Of a stretch of 64,000 bases of DNA, positions 16,628 to 25,306 are shown in pieces (within the stretch, counting starts at the first letter, position 1; each line of letters starts with the position of its first letter). Below the pieces are notes generated by a model that ran no database searches, was not told where the DNA came from, and saw nothing but the letters and a program-made list of their open reading frames with translations. Position numbers and translations under genes: made by a program. Origin of the DNA: Planotetraspora silvatica (GTDB lineage Bacteria > Actinomycetota > Actinomycetes > Streptosporangiales > Streptosporangiaceae); the NCBI RefSeq assembly GCF_016863315.1, contig NZ_BOOQ01000040.1:86654-150653 (forward strand). Reading direction: 5' to 3'.

Positions 16628-17692
16628 TCAAGGCGATGAAAGATGTCGGGATGCCGGTCTCGGCAGCGGCGAGGCTGCCCGTCTGTCCGGCGAGGCGGCG
16701 AGGAGGGACACGGCGGCGGAGGTGCGGGCGTACAACACCGAACGGCCGGCCCGGTGGGCGCTGACCAGGCCCGCGTCGCGCAGCGCGGTGAGGTACTGGG
16801 ACACCCCGGCCGGGGACAGGCCGGTGCGCCGGGCGAGTTCGGCGGTGGAGGCCGGGGCGTCCAGTTCGGCCAGCAGCCGGGTCCGCGAGCGGCCGAGGAC
16901 GGCGGCGAGGGCGTCGAGCCCGGTGGTCGGCTGGGGTTCCCAGAGCGAGCCGATGCCGCGTGCCGGGTAGGCGAGTTGCGGCGGGTCCGGCGGCGTCACC
17001 CGGGTGAGCAATTCCGGCCCGGTGAAGACCGAGGGAATGAGCAGCAGTCCCGGGCCGGCCGTCTCACGGGACAGGGTCCGCTGCCGGCGGATCAGCCGCA
17101 GTGTGTCGTCATCCCAGCTCACCGAGGCGTGCAGCTCGTTGAAGAGGTGGGCCGCGCCGTGCTCGGCGACCTGCCGGGCCCGGTGGAAGACGTCGGCGTC
17201 GAGCACGGTCCGGATCCGCGCCCAGTAGGGGGCGAGCGCCAGCTCCCAATAGGTCTCGATCTCCTCCGCGACTCGCGCCATACGGTCCTGCGGCTCGGCG
17301 TAGAGGGTCCGCAGCCGGGGTCCCAGGCCTCCTTGGTGGCGCGACAGACGGTCGAGGTCATGGCGGACCTGGCCGACGGGAGTGGCCAGGAGGCGGGTCA
17401 ACTCCGCCGGCAGGGCGAGGGCCGGTCCGGTGGGAGCCGGATTGAGGAAGTCGGGGACGTAACCCGAGGTCGGGATCAGCTCGGCGAGCCACCCCCGGAA
17501 CAGCCCGGCGGCGGCCACCCGTGGGCGCACCTGCTCGATCCAGGGGCGGTGCACGGCATGCGCCGCGCCGGAGCTCAGCAGCTTGAAGCTGGTCCCGACC
17601 TCCCACATCGGCGAGACGGCGAACCGCATCTGCGCCAGATCGCTCGCCGAGAACGCCAGCTCCGCCAGCGCGGCCACCTCCACGATTAACAC
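16628..17692 (-). CDS. DUF5937-ArsR transcriptional regulator
   Basis: A 354-residue protein. The N-terminal two thirds match DUF5937: ELAFSASDLAQMRFAVSPMW, GTSFKLLSSGAAHAVHRPW and SGYVPDFLNPAP. A C-terminal ArsR winged helix follows (about 265-335): GLDALAAVLGRSRTRLLAEL, STAELARRTGLSPAGVSQYL and AGRSVLYART. Such proteins are common actinomycete regulators of unknown ligands. The GTG start at 17692 abuts the divergent aldo/keto reductase promoter; only 48 bp separate the two start codons, so binding there would control both. The palindromic ACATGT at 17694 is a possible site (inference). Confidence 0.85.
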   Translation of the reverse strand: MLIVEVAALAELAFSASDLAQMRFAVSPMWEVGTSFKLLSSGAAHAVHRPWIEQVRPRVAAAGLFRGWLAELIPTSGYVPDFLNPAPTGPALALPAELTRLLATPVGQVRHDLDRLSRHQGGLGPRLRTLYAEPQDRMARVAEEIETYWELALAPYWARIRTVLDADVFHRARQVAEHGAAHLFNELHASVSWDDDTLRLIRRQRTLSRETAGPGLLLIPSVFTGPELLTRVTPPDPPQLAYPARGIGSLWEPQPTTGLDALAAVLGRSRTRLLAELDAPASTAELARRTGLSPAGVSQYLTALRDAGLVSAHRAGRSVLYARTSAAVSLLAASPDRRAASPLPRPASRHLSSP

Positions 17693-17740
17693 ATGTCTGA
17701 ATCAATGGCGGCCACCCTACCGCGCGGGGATCATTCCGGC

Positions 17741-18649
17741 ATGACCTCACAGACGATCACTGCGGCGGCATCGGGCACCTGGAAGCTCGGCGACATGGAG
17801 ATCAACCGGATCGGGTTCGGCGCGATGCGCCTGACGCAGACCGGCGAGGCGCTCACCGCCGGCGCCACACCCCGCGACCGCGGCCAGGCCGTCAGCGTGC
17901 TGCGCCGAGCGGTCGAGCTCGGGGTGAACCACATCGACACCGCCGCGTTCTACTTCTCTCCGCTGCGGTCGGCCAACGAGCTGATCAACCGGGCACTCGC
18001 CCCCTACCCCGACGATCTCGTCATCGCCACCAAGGTCGGGCCCGGCCGGGACCCCTCCGGTGAATGGCTGCCCCACGCCACCCCCGAGCGACTGCGCGGT
18101 CAGGTCGAGGAGAACCTGCGCCAGCTCGGCCGTGACCATCTCGACGTGGTCAACCTGCGCATCGTCGGGACCGGCTCGATCGCCGAGCGTTTCGGCGCGC
18201 TGGCCGAACTGCGCGACGCCGGGCTCATCCGCCATCTCGGCATCTCCAACGTCACCCCCGGACACCTCGCCGAGGCCCAGTCCATCGCCCCGGTGGCATG
18301 CGTGCAGAACATGTACGGCATCGGCGTGCGGCCCGACCAGGACGAGTTCGTACGCGCCTGCGGTGAACAGGGAATCGCGTTCGTCCCGTTCTACGCGATC
18401 GCCGGCGCCGGGCGTACGGCGGGCACCACCGGCGCCGACGACGAGGAGGTGCTGGCCGTCGCGCGGGCACACGGGATGAGCGCGGCACAGGTCCGGCTGG
18501 CGTGGACGTTGCACCGCGGGCCGCACGTGCTGGCCATTCCCGGCACCGGCGACCCGGACCACCTGGCCGCCAACGTGGCCGCCGGCGCATTGCGTCTGTC
18601 CGAGGACGACCTGGCCCTCCTGGACTCCCTCCACCGGCGCCCTCGCTGA
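17741..18649 (+). CDS. Aldo/keto reductase family oxidoreductase
   Basis: A 302-residue TIM-barrel NADPH enzyme. It shows INRIGFGAMRLT, NHIDTAAFYFSP (catalytic Asp and Tyr region), DLVIATKVGPG (catalytic Lys), RHLGISNVTPGHLAEA, and the cofactor end HVLAIPGTGDPDHLAANV. At the position of the fourth tetrad residue the sequence is DVVNLRIVG, with Asn where most AKRs have His, as is seen in one actinobacterial subgroup. Start ATG 17741 has GGGGA upstream; earlier in-frame ATG 17693 would leave no promoter space. It is divergent from the DUF5937-ArsR gene, its probable regulator. Confidence 0.9.
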   Translation: MTSQTITAAASGTWKLGDMEINRIGFGAMRLTQTGEALTAGATPRDRGQAVSVLRRAVELGVNHIDTAAFYFSPLRSANELINRALAPYPDDLVIATKVGPGRDPSGEWLPHATPERLRGQVEENLRQLGRDHLDVVNLRIVGTGSIAERFGALAELRDAGLIRHLGISNVTPGHLAEAQSIAPVACVQNMYGIGVRPDQDEFVRACGEQGIAFVPFYAIAGAGRTAGTTGADDEEVLAVARAHGMSAAQVRLAWTLHRGPHVLAIPGTGDPDHLAANVAAGALRLSEDDLALLDSLHRRPR

Positions 18650-18818
18650 TTGTTCGATCGTCTCGACGGGCCCCCGCGTGAGCGGACCAGTCCGTCACGC
18701 CGGCCGCGCCGGCCAGCTCAAGATCATCAAGTGTTTCCGCCGCCGACGCCCCATCGGCGGGAGATCTGGATAGTGTGGGCCCGCCCCACATTCGGCCCGG
18801 CACCTGGATCGGAGCGAG

Positions 18819-19184
18819 ATGTTCGAGCACACCAGGGCGTTCAGCGGATTCTCCGTGGACGACATCCCGGCGGCCAAGCGGTTCTACGGCGAGACCCTCG
18901 GCATCCGGGTGTCCGAGGAGAACGGCATGCTCACGCTGCACATCGCCGGCGACCGGAACACGCTGATCTACCCCAAGCCGGACCACACGCCGGCCACGTT
19001 CACGATCCTCAACTTCCCCGTCGACGACATCGAGTCCGCCGTCGACGAACTCGTCTCACGGGGAGTCCGCTTCGAGTTCTACGACGGTGCGGACGACAAG
19101 GGCATCTTCCGCCGCGTCGGACCGCCCATCGCCTGGTTCAAGGACCCCGCCGGCAACATCCTGTCGGTGCTCCAGCAGAGTTGA
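18819..19184 (+). CDS. VOC (glyoxalase-fold) family protein
   Basis: A 121-residue VOC domain: [58 protein letters not shown] and [14 protein letters not shown]. The first metal position is Ser/Gly rather than His and the last is Ser, so the metal site is incomplete and it may be a binding rather than catalytic protein. Start ATG 18819 follows GGAGCGAG. The stop TGA is overlapped by a TTG that opens the ADP-ribosylglycohydrolase frame, suggesting a two-gene unit. Confidence 0.85.
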   Translation: MFEHTRAFSGFSVDDIPAAKRFYGETLGIRVSEENGMLTLHIAGDRNTLIYPKPDHTPATFTILNFPVDDIESAVDELVSRGVRFEFYDGADDKGIFRRVGPPIAWFKDPAGNILSVLQQS

Positions 19185-20143
19185 GCCCACCCGCCCCGGC
19201 CCGTGCCGAGAACCTTGATCATGCCCGGCGCGTCGCCGGTGCGGTGATCGGTTCCGCGGTCGGTGACGCTCTGGGAGCCCCTTTCGAGTTCGGACCGGCA
19301 GGAGCGTTCTCCGCGCGCTTCCCCGTGCGCACGTCGAGGGATGAGATGTGTGGTGGCGGCGGCTGGGACCCCGGTGAGGCCACCGACGACACACAGATGG
19401 CCGTTCTGATCGCGGAGTCGCTGCTGGAACGCCGTGGCCTGGACCTCCCCGACATGTTCGCCCGCTTCCAGAGGTGGGCGACGTCGGACCCGAAGGACAT
19501 CGGCCTGCAGACCGAGGACGTCCTGACCAACGGCCTGGCATGGGACCGCGCAGCGGCGCACCACTTCCAGACCAACCAGCGAGCGGCGGGCAACGGCTCC
19601 CTGATGAGAGCCACGACCTCCGCGGTGTACTTCGCTCGCGATGGCCGGGAAGCCACCATGGACGCGGCTCGCCGCGTCGCCGCCCTCACTCACGGCGACC
19701 GCGCCGCCTGGGAGGGCACCGCCGTCTTCCACGAACTCGTCCGCGTGGCGCTGCGCGGTGGCGATCCGCTGGCCGCCCTCCCCGGCACCCTCACCCTCGT
19801 TCACCCTGACCACCGCCGCAGATATGCCACTGTCCTGGCCGATGATTGGCACCCCGATCAGGCGACAGAGTTCAACGGCGCCGTGTGGCCGTGCCTGGGC
19901 TCGGCCGTCTGGGCCTTCCGCACCACCACCTCCTACGAGGACGCGCTCCGCGCGGCGGTGGACCTCGGCGGTGACACCGACACCGTCGCCGCCGTCACGG
20001 GCGGGCTTGCGGGTGCGTATTACGGAGTGGACGCCATCCCTGCGCGTTGGACCGAACCTCTGCACGTTCCCCTGCCCGGCTTCGACGGCCGGGTACTGAG
20101 GCTGCCGGACCTGCTCGAGCTCGCACGTCGCCTCGCTAGCTGA
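19181..20143 (+). CDS. ADP-ribosylglycohydrolase family protein
   Basis: A 320-residue enzyme that removes ADP-ribose from proteins or small molecules (DraG/ARH type). The paired metal-binding motifs are visible: [28 protein letters not shown] (TDDT) and [20 protein letters not shown] (GGDTDT), the latter two holding the two-Mg site. The start is uncertain. A TTG at 19181 overlaps the VOC stop (TTGA) and gives the complete N-terminal helix; GTG 19244 would remove it. The frame further upstream belongs to no protein. Its true target is unknown; no DraT-like transferase is nearby. Confidence 0.85.
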   Translation: MSPPAPARAENLDHARRVAGAVIGSAVGDALGAPFEFGPAGAFSARFPVRTSRDEMCGGGGWDPGEATDDTQMAVLIAESLLERRGLDLPDMFARFQRWATSDPKDIGLQTEDVLTNGLAWDRAAAHHFQTNQRAAGNGSLMRATTSAVYFARDGREATMDAARRVAALTHGDRAAWEGTAVFHELVRVALRGGDPLAALPGTLTLVHPDHRRRYATVLADDWHPDQATEFNGAVWPCLGSAVWAFRTTTSYEDALRAAVDLGGDTDTVAAVTGGLAGAYYGVDAIPARWTEPLHVPLPGFDGRVLRLPDLLELARRLAS

Positions 20144-20183
20144 ACGACCTGTCTGCCCTGATCAGGTGCGAGCGCCGCCGCCG

Positions 20184-20717
20184 TCAGGTGAGGGCGGCCG
20201 GGACCGGTACGTCGAGGTACTCGAGCAGTGCGGCGAGTTCCCGGTCGAGTTCGAGGCCGACCTCGGTGATGTCCGGACTGCCGAAGCTGGAGAAGTGGCT
20301 GCTGGGCTGCTCCACCGTGAACCAGGTCTCACCCGCGGCGTCCTCGTGGATCGTTGTGCGGAGCGGGGCGTACAGCAGGATGGCGGGATTGTGGTGGAAC
20401 ATCCGCTGGGCGATCGTATGGTTGCCCATCAGGTATTCGACGCAGCGCAACCGGTCCCCCGCCAGCCGCATGAGCGCGTTGAAGTCTCCCGCCCAGTAGA
20501 TGATGAACGTGTGCGGGGCGTTCTCGGCCGTCGCCTGGAGAATGGTGTCCCAGTCGGCCTCGTCCTCGACGAGCCGCCTGAAGCGTTCGGCCTCGAATCG
20601 GGGGACGGCGCTCTCGTACCTGGCGCGGAAGACGTCGAACGGCTCGCCGACCGCGATGGACAGGCGATTCACCCGATGCGGCACGGTTTCGATTCTGTTG
20701 TGCACCGACTGGCTCAT
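20184..20717 (-). CDS. DUF302 domain protein
   Basis: A 177-residue protein. The DUF302 core is seen in ENAPHTFIIYWAGDFNALM, CVEYLMGNHTIAQRMFHHNP and ILLYAPLRTTIHED, followed by PSSHFSSFGSPDITEVGLEL. DUF302 proteins are small alpha/beta proteins of unknown role with a conserved YLMGN and YAPLR pattern, all present here. ATG 20717 is preceded by an excellent GGAGGAATC; the longer reading to 20795 is not needed. It converges with the ADP-ribosylglycohydrolase gene, 40 bp apart. Confidence 0.85.
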   Translation of the reverse strand: MSQSVHNRIETVPHRVNRLSIAVGEPFDVFRARYESAVPRFEAERFRRLVEDEADWDTILQATAENAPHTFIIYWAGDFNALMRLAGDRLRCVEYLMGNHTIAQRMFHHNPAILLYAPLRTTIHEDAAGETWFTVEQPSSHFSSFGSPDITEVGLELDRELAALLEYLDVPVPAALT

Positions 20718-20959
20718 GATTCCTCCGACTCCTTGGTCCACGTTCCGGGGCGCGGGCGTCATGGATCGCTCGGGGCGGGTGAACCAGGCCGGCACCTCTA
20801 TGGCGGGGGCGACGTCGTTCGCGGGTCCACACGTACGAGGCCGGGCGCGGCGACGGGGCCCTCGTCGACGTGTTATGTGACCGCTCGCCGGTCCGAAACG
20901 CCTCGTCGGCCGACCCTTTGCCGACCATGGCCGGGTTTTTGCGATGGAGCGGCCCTTAT

Positions 20960-21006
20960 AAGCAACTCATGTTGACTATCTCCAGATTAGTCAATTAATG
21001 TTGCTT
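20960..21006 (+). promoter_or_regulatory. 47-bp nested palindrome over the HTH-Clp_N promoter
   Basis: Two nested perfect inverted repeats: outer AAGCAAC (20960-20966)/GTTGCTT (21000-21006) and inner TTGACTA (20972-20978)/TAGTCAA (20988-20994), with equal 5-bp gaps and a 9-bp centre. TTGACT also serves as -35, with ATTAAT or TTAATG as -10 over the right arm. The start codon is at 21009, so the mRNA is probably leaderless. This looks like a high-affinity operator for a dimer of dimers, presumably the HTH protein itself. Confidence 0.75.
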
Positions 21007-21008
21007 AC

Positions 21009-21245
21009 ATGCCCGCGACCGACATCCCCGTCCCCCAGGACCCTGCCGACGCGCTGGCGGCCGTAGTGGCACTACGGCGCCTGGCCGACCAGCTGGAGGA
21101 CGCCGCCGTCGAACAGGCGATGCGCGCGGGCTGGAGCTGGCCGCACGTCGCCGAGGCACTCGGCGTGACCCGTCAAGCCGTCCACAGGAAGCACGCCAAG
21201 CGGCTCATCGCCGCGGGCGTCAAGCTGAGGAGACGTTCACCATGA
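21009..21245 (+). CDS. Small helix-turn-helix protein encoded with Clp_N protein
   Basis: A 78-residue protein, essentially one HTH: residues 30-70 read LEDAAVEQAMRAGWSWPHVA, then EALGVTRQAVHRKHAKRL, with a basic C-terminus. Recognition helix is TRQAVHRKHAKR. It starts at ATG 21009, three bases after a 47-bp nested palindrome, and overlaps the next gene by ATGA. Similar small HTH genes are found before stand-alone Clp_N genes in actinomycetes. Autoregulation through the palindrome is the simplest reading. Confidence 0.82.
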   Translation: MPATDIPVPQDPADALAAVVALRRLADQLEDAAVEQAMRAGWSWPHVAEALGVTRQAVHRKHAKRLIAAGVKLRRRSP

Positions 21246-21727
21246 GCCCGTTCGACGAGTACATCCATACGATCATCATGGAAGGAGCGGTCGAGGCGCA
21301 GAGGCACGGATCAGCCACGGTCGAGGCGCAGCATCTGCTGCTGGCCGTCGCGGCCCAGGAGGGCACCGCCCCGCAGCGCGTCCTGGCCGCCGCCGGCCTC
21401 GACCACGAGGCGATCCAGGCTGCTCTCGACCGGGAGTTCGACCACAGCCTGAGCACGGTCGGAGTGTTCCGCGACTCCTTCGGCCTCTCCCGGCCGAGCG
21501 CCACACTCAAGCGCCTGCCCACCATGGGCGCGACGGGCAAGCTCGCCCTTGAGCGCGGCTTCGCCTCGGTTCCCCGCAAGAAGGACCTGCGGTCGGCGCA
21601 CGTACTGCTCGGAATCCTGCAGGCCGAGGCCGGCACGGTGCCACGCGCCCTGGCCCTGGCGGGCGTCGACCGTACGGACCTGCTGACCCGCGTCCAAGAC
21701 ACCATCACCGACGACGACAGCGAGTAA
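21242..21727 (+). CDS. Stand-alone Clp N-domain protein (no AAA+ module)
   Basis: A 161-residue protein made of the double Clp_N repeat. The first runs about 4-75 (YIHTIIMEGAVEAQRHGSAT, VEAQHLLLAVAAQEGTA, VLAAAGLDHEAIQAAL) and the second about 90-150 (TGKLALERGFASVPRKKD, SAHVLLGILQAEAGTVPRAL). Full-length ClpC/ClpB continue into ATPase domains; here the gene stops after the N-domain. Such domains bind adaptor proteins and phospho-arginine-type degrons, so a decoy or adaptor role in ClpCP proteolysis is possible (inference). It is coupled to the small HTH gene by an ATGA overlap. Confidence 0.85.
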   Translation: MSPFDEYIHTIIMEGAVEAQRHGSATVEAQHLLLAVAAQEGTAPQRVLAAAGLDHEAIQAALDREFDHSLSTVGVFRDSFGLSRPSATLKRLPTMGATGKLALERGFASVPRKKDLRSAHVLLGILQAEAGTVPRALALAGVDRTDLLTRVQDTITDDDSE

Positions 21728-21864
21728 CGAGTCGCCGGCGGCAGAGCCATGCCTGACCCCCGCCGTCTCCGACCGTTCTTCCATGCCCAAGGAGGCAGAA
21801 TGTCCATGTTCCATGCCCGCACAGGCCTGCTCGCCGGCGCGCCGACTGTGGCCGGGAGCGCCTG

Positions 21865-22899
21865 ATGACCCCCGCGGCCGACCGCGGCCGAGGCCACGCC
21901 GACATTCAGCACGCGCTCGACCAGGTCGTGGCCGACGGGGGCGGCCCCGGCATGGTCGCCGAGATCAGAGACGGCCACGCGACACCGTGGTTCGGCACGG
22001 CGGGGGTGGCCGACATGACGACCGGCCGTAAACGCCAACCAGGTGAGCACTTTCGCGTCGGCAGCTTCACCAAGGCGTTCACCGGCACGGTGGTCCTGCA
22101 ACTGGCGGCCGAAGGAAAGCCGGCCCTCGATGACACGGTGGCCAAGTGGCTGCCCGGCGTCGTGGAGGAGTCCCTCGGCGCGGACGGCACCGAGATCACC
22201 ATCAGGCAACTGCTCAACCACACCAGCGGACTCCCCGACGCAATCCTCGGCCAGGAGACCCCGCGCCCCGAAGAGCCAGGGAAGCGCTTCATCTACTCCA
22301 AGGTCAACTACAACCTCGCGGGAATGATCGTCGAGAGTGCGACAGGCTCGACTCTCGCGGATGAGATCGAGCGCCGCATCGCCCGCCCGCTGCGTCTGAC
22401 GGGGACCTACCTCCCAGGCGATGAACAGACGATCCGCGACCCGCATGCGCGGCACTACTCGAAGCTGGGACGGACCGGCCCCGACGCGGAGATCCACGAC
22501 GTGACCGAAATGGACCTGAGCTGGGCCTGGGCCGCCGGCGGCATGATCTCGACGACCTCGGATCTGCACCTGTTCCTGAGCGCGCTGCTGCACGGCCGCC
22601 TCCTCCCTCCCGCCCAGCAGAAGGAGATGTTCACCACCGTGTCGACGGAAGGCTCGGGCTGGGTCCCGAACACCAGGTACGGCCTCGGCGTCTACTCCCA
22701 GACGCTTCCGTGCGGGGTCACAGTCTGGGGCGGCGGCGGCTTCATCCAGGGCTCGATGTCGTACGTGATGGGCAACCGCCAGGGCACCCACACGATGGTG
22801 AGCAACCTGAACGGCGACTGGAACGACTTCCTGGAGACCTTCACCAAGCTCTTCGAGACGGGCTTCTGCCCGGAATCCCCCCGAAACCCGGCCTCGTAA
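21865..22899 (+). CDS. Serine hydrolase (DD-peptidase/beta-lactamase fold)
   Basis: A 344-residue protein with S67-F-T-K70 in HFRVGSFTKAFTGTVVLQL and the LLNHTSGLPD motif. The second motif is YSKVNYNLAG, so Lys replaces the usual Asn of YxN. The third (KTG/HTG) position is GGG in VTVWGGGGFIQGS. The fold is certain, but two of three catalytic motifs deviate, so activity may be altered or lost. No signal peptide is evident. ATG 21865 follows a GGGAG. It lies in the same direction as the HTH-Clp_N genes but 137 bp away. Confidence 0.85.
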   Translation: MTPAADRGRGHADIQHALDQVVADGGGPGMVAEIRDGHATPWFGTAGVADMTTGRKRQPGEHFRVGSFTKAFTGTVVLQLAAEGKPALDDTVAKWLPGVVEESLGADGTEITIRQLLNHTSGLPDAILGQETPRPEEPGKRFIYSKVNYNLAGMIVESATGSTLADEIERRIARPLRLTGTYLPGDEQTIRDPHARHYSKLGRTGPDAEIHDVTEMDLSWAWAAGGMISTTSDLHLFLSALLHGRLLPPAQQKEMFTTVSTEGSGWVPNTRYGLGVYSQTLPCGVTVWGGGGFIQGSMSYVMGNRQGTHTMVSNLNGDWNDFLETFTKLFETGFCPESPRNPAS

Positions 22900-22992
22900 C
22901 TCGGCGGTACGGGACAGCCGCCGGCGGGACGGTGCGCAGCCACACCGCCGAAGGCGGCAGCCCCGTCACGGCCGAGGAACCAGGCGAATTCA

Positions 22993-23607
22993 GTGGAGAA
23001 GCAGCGGATCGGCGGAGGCCCGCGTTCATACGACATGGACGGTGAAACCTTACGACTGACGGAGCGGGTGCCCCAGGCGCCCACTCCGTCAGTCCTGATC
23101 CCCGGCTCCCCCGACGTCGAGGTGGTCGCCCTCTATCGCGACCACCGGCTCCACCTGGTCCGGCTGGCGGTGCTCCTCGTCGGTGACCAGGAGACAGCCG
23201 AGGACATCGTGCAGGACGTGTTCGCCCGGCTGCACGGCAAGTGGCGGCCGGGCGTCACGACACTCGCGTACGTGAGGACCTGTGTCCTGAACGCCGCCCG
23301 ATCGGTGCTCCGCCGCAGGGCGGTCGCCCTGCGGCGGACCGAGCGGGTCACGGACCTGGTCGACTCCGCGGAGACCGCCGCGTTGGTCGGAGAGTCACGA
23401 CGAGAGGTGCTGGTGGCGCTCGGCCGGTTGCCGCGACGCCAGCGAGAGGCCCTGGTCCTGCGCTACTACCTCGACCTGCCCGAGTCCGAGATCGCGGAGA
23501 TCATGCGCGTCAGGCGGAGCACGGTCAGGTCCACGACCGCACGAGCCCTGGCCAGGCTGCTCCGCGAACTGGGAGACGGACAAGACGAATCTGGAGAGGA
23601 CGTATGA
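22993..23607 (+). CDS. SigE-family ECF RNA polymerase sigma factor
   Basis: A sigma factor of up to 204 residues. Region 2: VVALYRDHRLHLVRLAVLLV, GDQETAEDIVQDVFARLHGK, then TLAYVRTCVLNAARSVLRRR. Region 4: LPRRQREALVLRYYLDLPES and EIAEIMRVRRSTVRSTTARA. It resembles the actinomycete SigE-family (short ECF) group. The GTG at 22993 and the ATG at 23035 are both possible starts, giving 204 or 190 residues. The stop overlaps the ATG of the following membrane protein (ATGA), the usual layout for a sigma factor and its cognate anti-sigma. Confidence 0.88.
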   Translation: MEKQRIGGGPRSYDMDGETLRLTERVPQAPTPSVLIPGSPDVEVVALYRDHRLHLVRLAVLLVGDQETAEDIVQDVFARLHGKWRPGVTTLAYVRTCVLNAARSVLRRRAVALRRTERVTDLVDSAETAALVGESRREVLVALGRLPRRQREALVLRYYLDLPESEIAEIMRVRRSTVRSTTARALARLLRELGDGQDESGEDV

Positions 23608-24257
23608 GCGCCATCGAGGATCGACTGCGTGACGCCATGGCCGCCCGCGCGCGGACCGTCCGGGACGACGACCTCCCGTTGCCCGCGCCGCGTGCCGGAG
23701 GAGGCCGATTCAAGATCGCCGCCGCGGCTCTGGCCGTGACCGTGACGGCTTTCGGGTTGGTACGGCTCGCGTCGCCGTCCCCGGAACCGCAGGAGGAGAG
23801 CACCCTCGCCGTATCCCTGAGCGCCGTCGAGTCATCCGGTAGGCCTGTGGTGTCGGTCTTCCTCTGCATGGAGGACGACGTCTTCGCGAGTTGCAAGAGC
23901 GGCGAGGCGACCGATGCGGAACGGGAGAAGCTTCGGCGGGCGCTGGAGAGACGGCCCGACGTGGAAAGTGTCTCCTTCGAAGACCAGCAGCAGGCATGGG
24001 AGAACTTCCGCAGGAACATGACCGACAAGCCGGAACTCTTATGGACGGTCGTCCCGTCGGACCTTCCCGAGGCCTTCCGCATCCAGGTCAGACCGGGTGC
24101 GGACTTCTCCGCCGTGGCCCGGGCCGCGAGTGGGTTCCCCGGCGTGTCCAACAGCGTCGACGGTGCCTGCATCGCCGACAGCCTCTCCGCGTGGGGATCG
24201 GTCAAGAGGTGGCTGGGATCGAAGGACGAGTGTTCCTTCGGGGGCACGGGACGGTGA
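23604..24257 (+). CDS. One-TM protein with FtsX-like extracellular domain, coupled to the sigma factor
   Basis: A 217-residue protein. A cytoplasmic N-terminus of about 35 residues (SAIEDRLRDAMAARARTVRD) precedes a single membrane helix (about 36-54, FKIAAAALAVTVTAFGLVRL). The exterior part matches the extracellular domain of the FtsX permease-like cell-division protein: VVSVFLCMEDDVFASC, DVESVSFEDQQQAWENFRRN, SDLPEAFRIQVRPGADFSAV. Cys pairs suggest a disulphide. The position, coupled by ATGA behind an ECF sigma gene, argues for a membrane anti-sigma factor with an FtsX-type sensor. The short N-terminus does not show an obvious zinc anti-sigma motif, so this is inferred from context. Confidence 0.8.
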   Translation: MSAIEDRLRDAMAARARTVRDDDLPLPAPRAGGGRFKIAAAALAVTVTAFGLVRLASPSPEPQEESTLAVSLSAVESSGRPVVSVFLCMEDDVFASCKSGEATDAEREKLRRALERRPDVESVSFEDQQQAWENFRRNMTDKPELLWTVVPSDLPEAFRIQVRPGADFSAVARAASGFPGVSNSVDGACIADSLSAWGSVKRWLGSKDECSFGGTGR

Positions 24258-24350
24258 CCTGACCCGTCGGGCGGAACGGCGGCCTGCCCATCGGCCGCGA
24301 TGTCCGGCGCCGGGATAACTCGTTGCCGGTCCGAGAGCAGGTTGGGCAGC

Positions 24351-25235
24351 ATGGCGGCCATGCGACGCAGCGAGTACGCCGGTCCCGTGGCGCTGCGCGC
24401 CATGCAGGCTCTGGCCGTCCGGAGTTTCCCCGCGACCGGATATCGGCACATCGGTGACCTCACCTGGAACTGGTGTCTGTCCCTCGACCGGGAAGCCGAA
24501 TGCCCGACGGCGATCTGGACACACGGGGACCGGACGCTGGCGTGGGGGTGGCTGGAATCGCCTGACGGCCTGATGCTCCAGGTGGATCCCGGCCACCCCG
24601 AACTGGCCGACGAGGTGCTCGACTGGGCCGAACGGGTGGCCGCCGGCCCGCTGAGTGCCGAGGTCGCCGAGACCGAACCGCATCTGGCCGCCGCGCTGGA
24701 ACGGCGCGGCTACGCCCGTGCCGCCGATGGCCCTTTCATGGTGTGTCTCGACCGTCCGCTCATCGATCTGCCGGATGCGCCCCGCCTGCCGGACGATTAC
24801 ACGATGCGAGCCCAGCGGGACCACGCCGACGTGGCCGGGCGGGCCGCGGCGCACCGCGCCGCCTTCGGGTCGACCCGGGTCACAGCCGAGCGGCACGCCC
24901 GCATGAGGGAGACGTGGCCCTACCGCCCCGAACTGGACCTCGTCGTGGTGTCACCCGCCGGTGACGTCGTGGCCTACTGCCAGGGCTGGTACGACGAGGC
25001 CAACGGAACCGGCGAGTTCGAACCGGTCGGCACACATCCGGGCCACCGTCGCCTCGGCCTCGCCCGCTCCGTCTGCACCGCCGTACTGCATGCCTTCGCC
25101 GATGCGGGCGGCCGGCGCGCCGTCGTCTACTCGCGCGGAGACGCCGCCTATCCCCTCCCCAAACGGCTCTACGAGTCCATGGGCTTCCGCGCGTACACCC
25201 GGACCCACACCTATACGGGGCCCGCGGGCGCGTGA
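24351..25235 (+). CDS. Tandem GNAT-fold N-acetyltransferase
   Basis: A 294-residue protein of two GNAT-like halves. The C-terminal half (about 155-290) has the acetyl-CoA loop region: GEFEPVGTHPGHRRLGLARS, TAVLHAFADAGGRRAVVYS and LYESMGFRAYTRTHTY. The N-terminal half (WNWCLSLDREAECPTAIW) is degenerate. Tandem GNATs include mycothiol synthase-like and antibiotic-modifying enzymes; this one cannot be assigned. ATG 24351 or ATG 24360 begins the domain; the longer reading to 24300 has no support. It follows the sigma/FtsX-like pair by 93 bp but is probably independent. Confidence 0.85.
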   Translation: MAAMRRSEYAGPVALRAMQALAVRSFPATGYRHIGDLTWNWCLSLDREAECPTAIWTHGDRTLAWGWLESPDGLMLQVDPGHPELADEVLDWAERVAAGPLSAEVAETEPHLAAALERRGYARAADGPFMVCLDRPLIDLPDAPRLPDDYTMRAQRDHADVAGRAAAHRAAFGSTRVTAERHARMRETWPYRPELDLVVVSPAGDVVAYCQGWYDEANGTGEFEPVGTHPGHRRLGLARSVCTAVLHAFADAGGRRAVVYSRGDAAYPLPKRLYESMGFRAYTRTHTYTGPAGA

Positions 25236-25306
25236 CCGCGGGGTCTCCTCCCCCCCGCCGAACTGGCCGAGCGGGTGCGCGCGGTTGTGCCCGCGGAGGG
25301 GCCCCG

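Noticed and set aside
21220..22791. Minus-strand ORF of 523 codons
   Set aside because: Antisense to the Clp_N and serine hydrolase genes; no recognisable domain.
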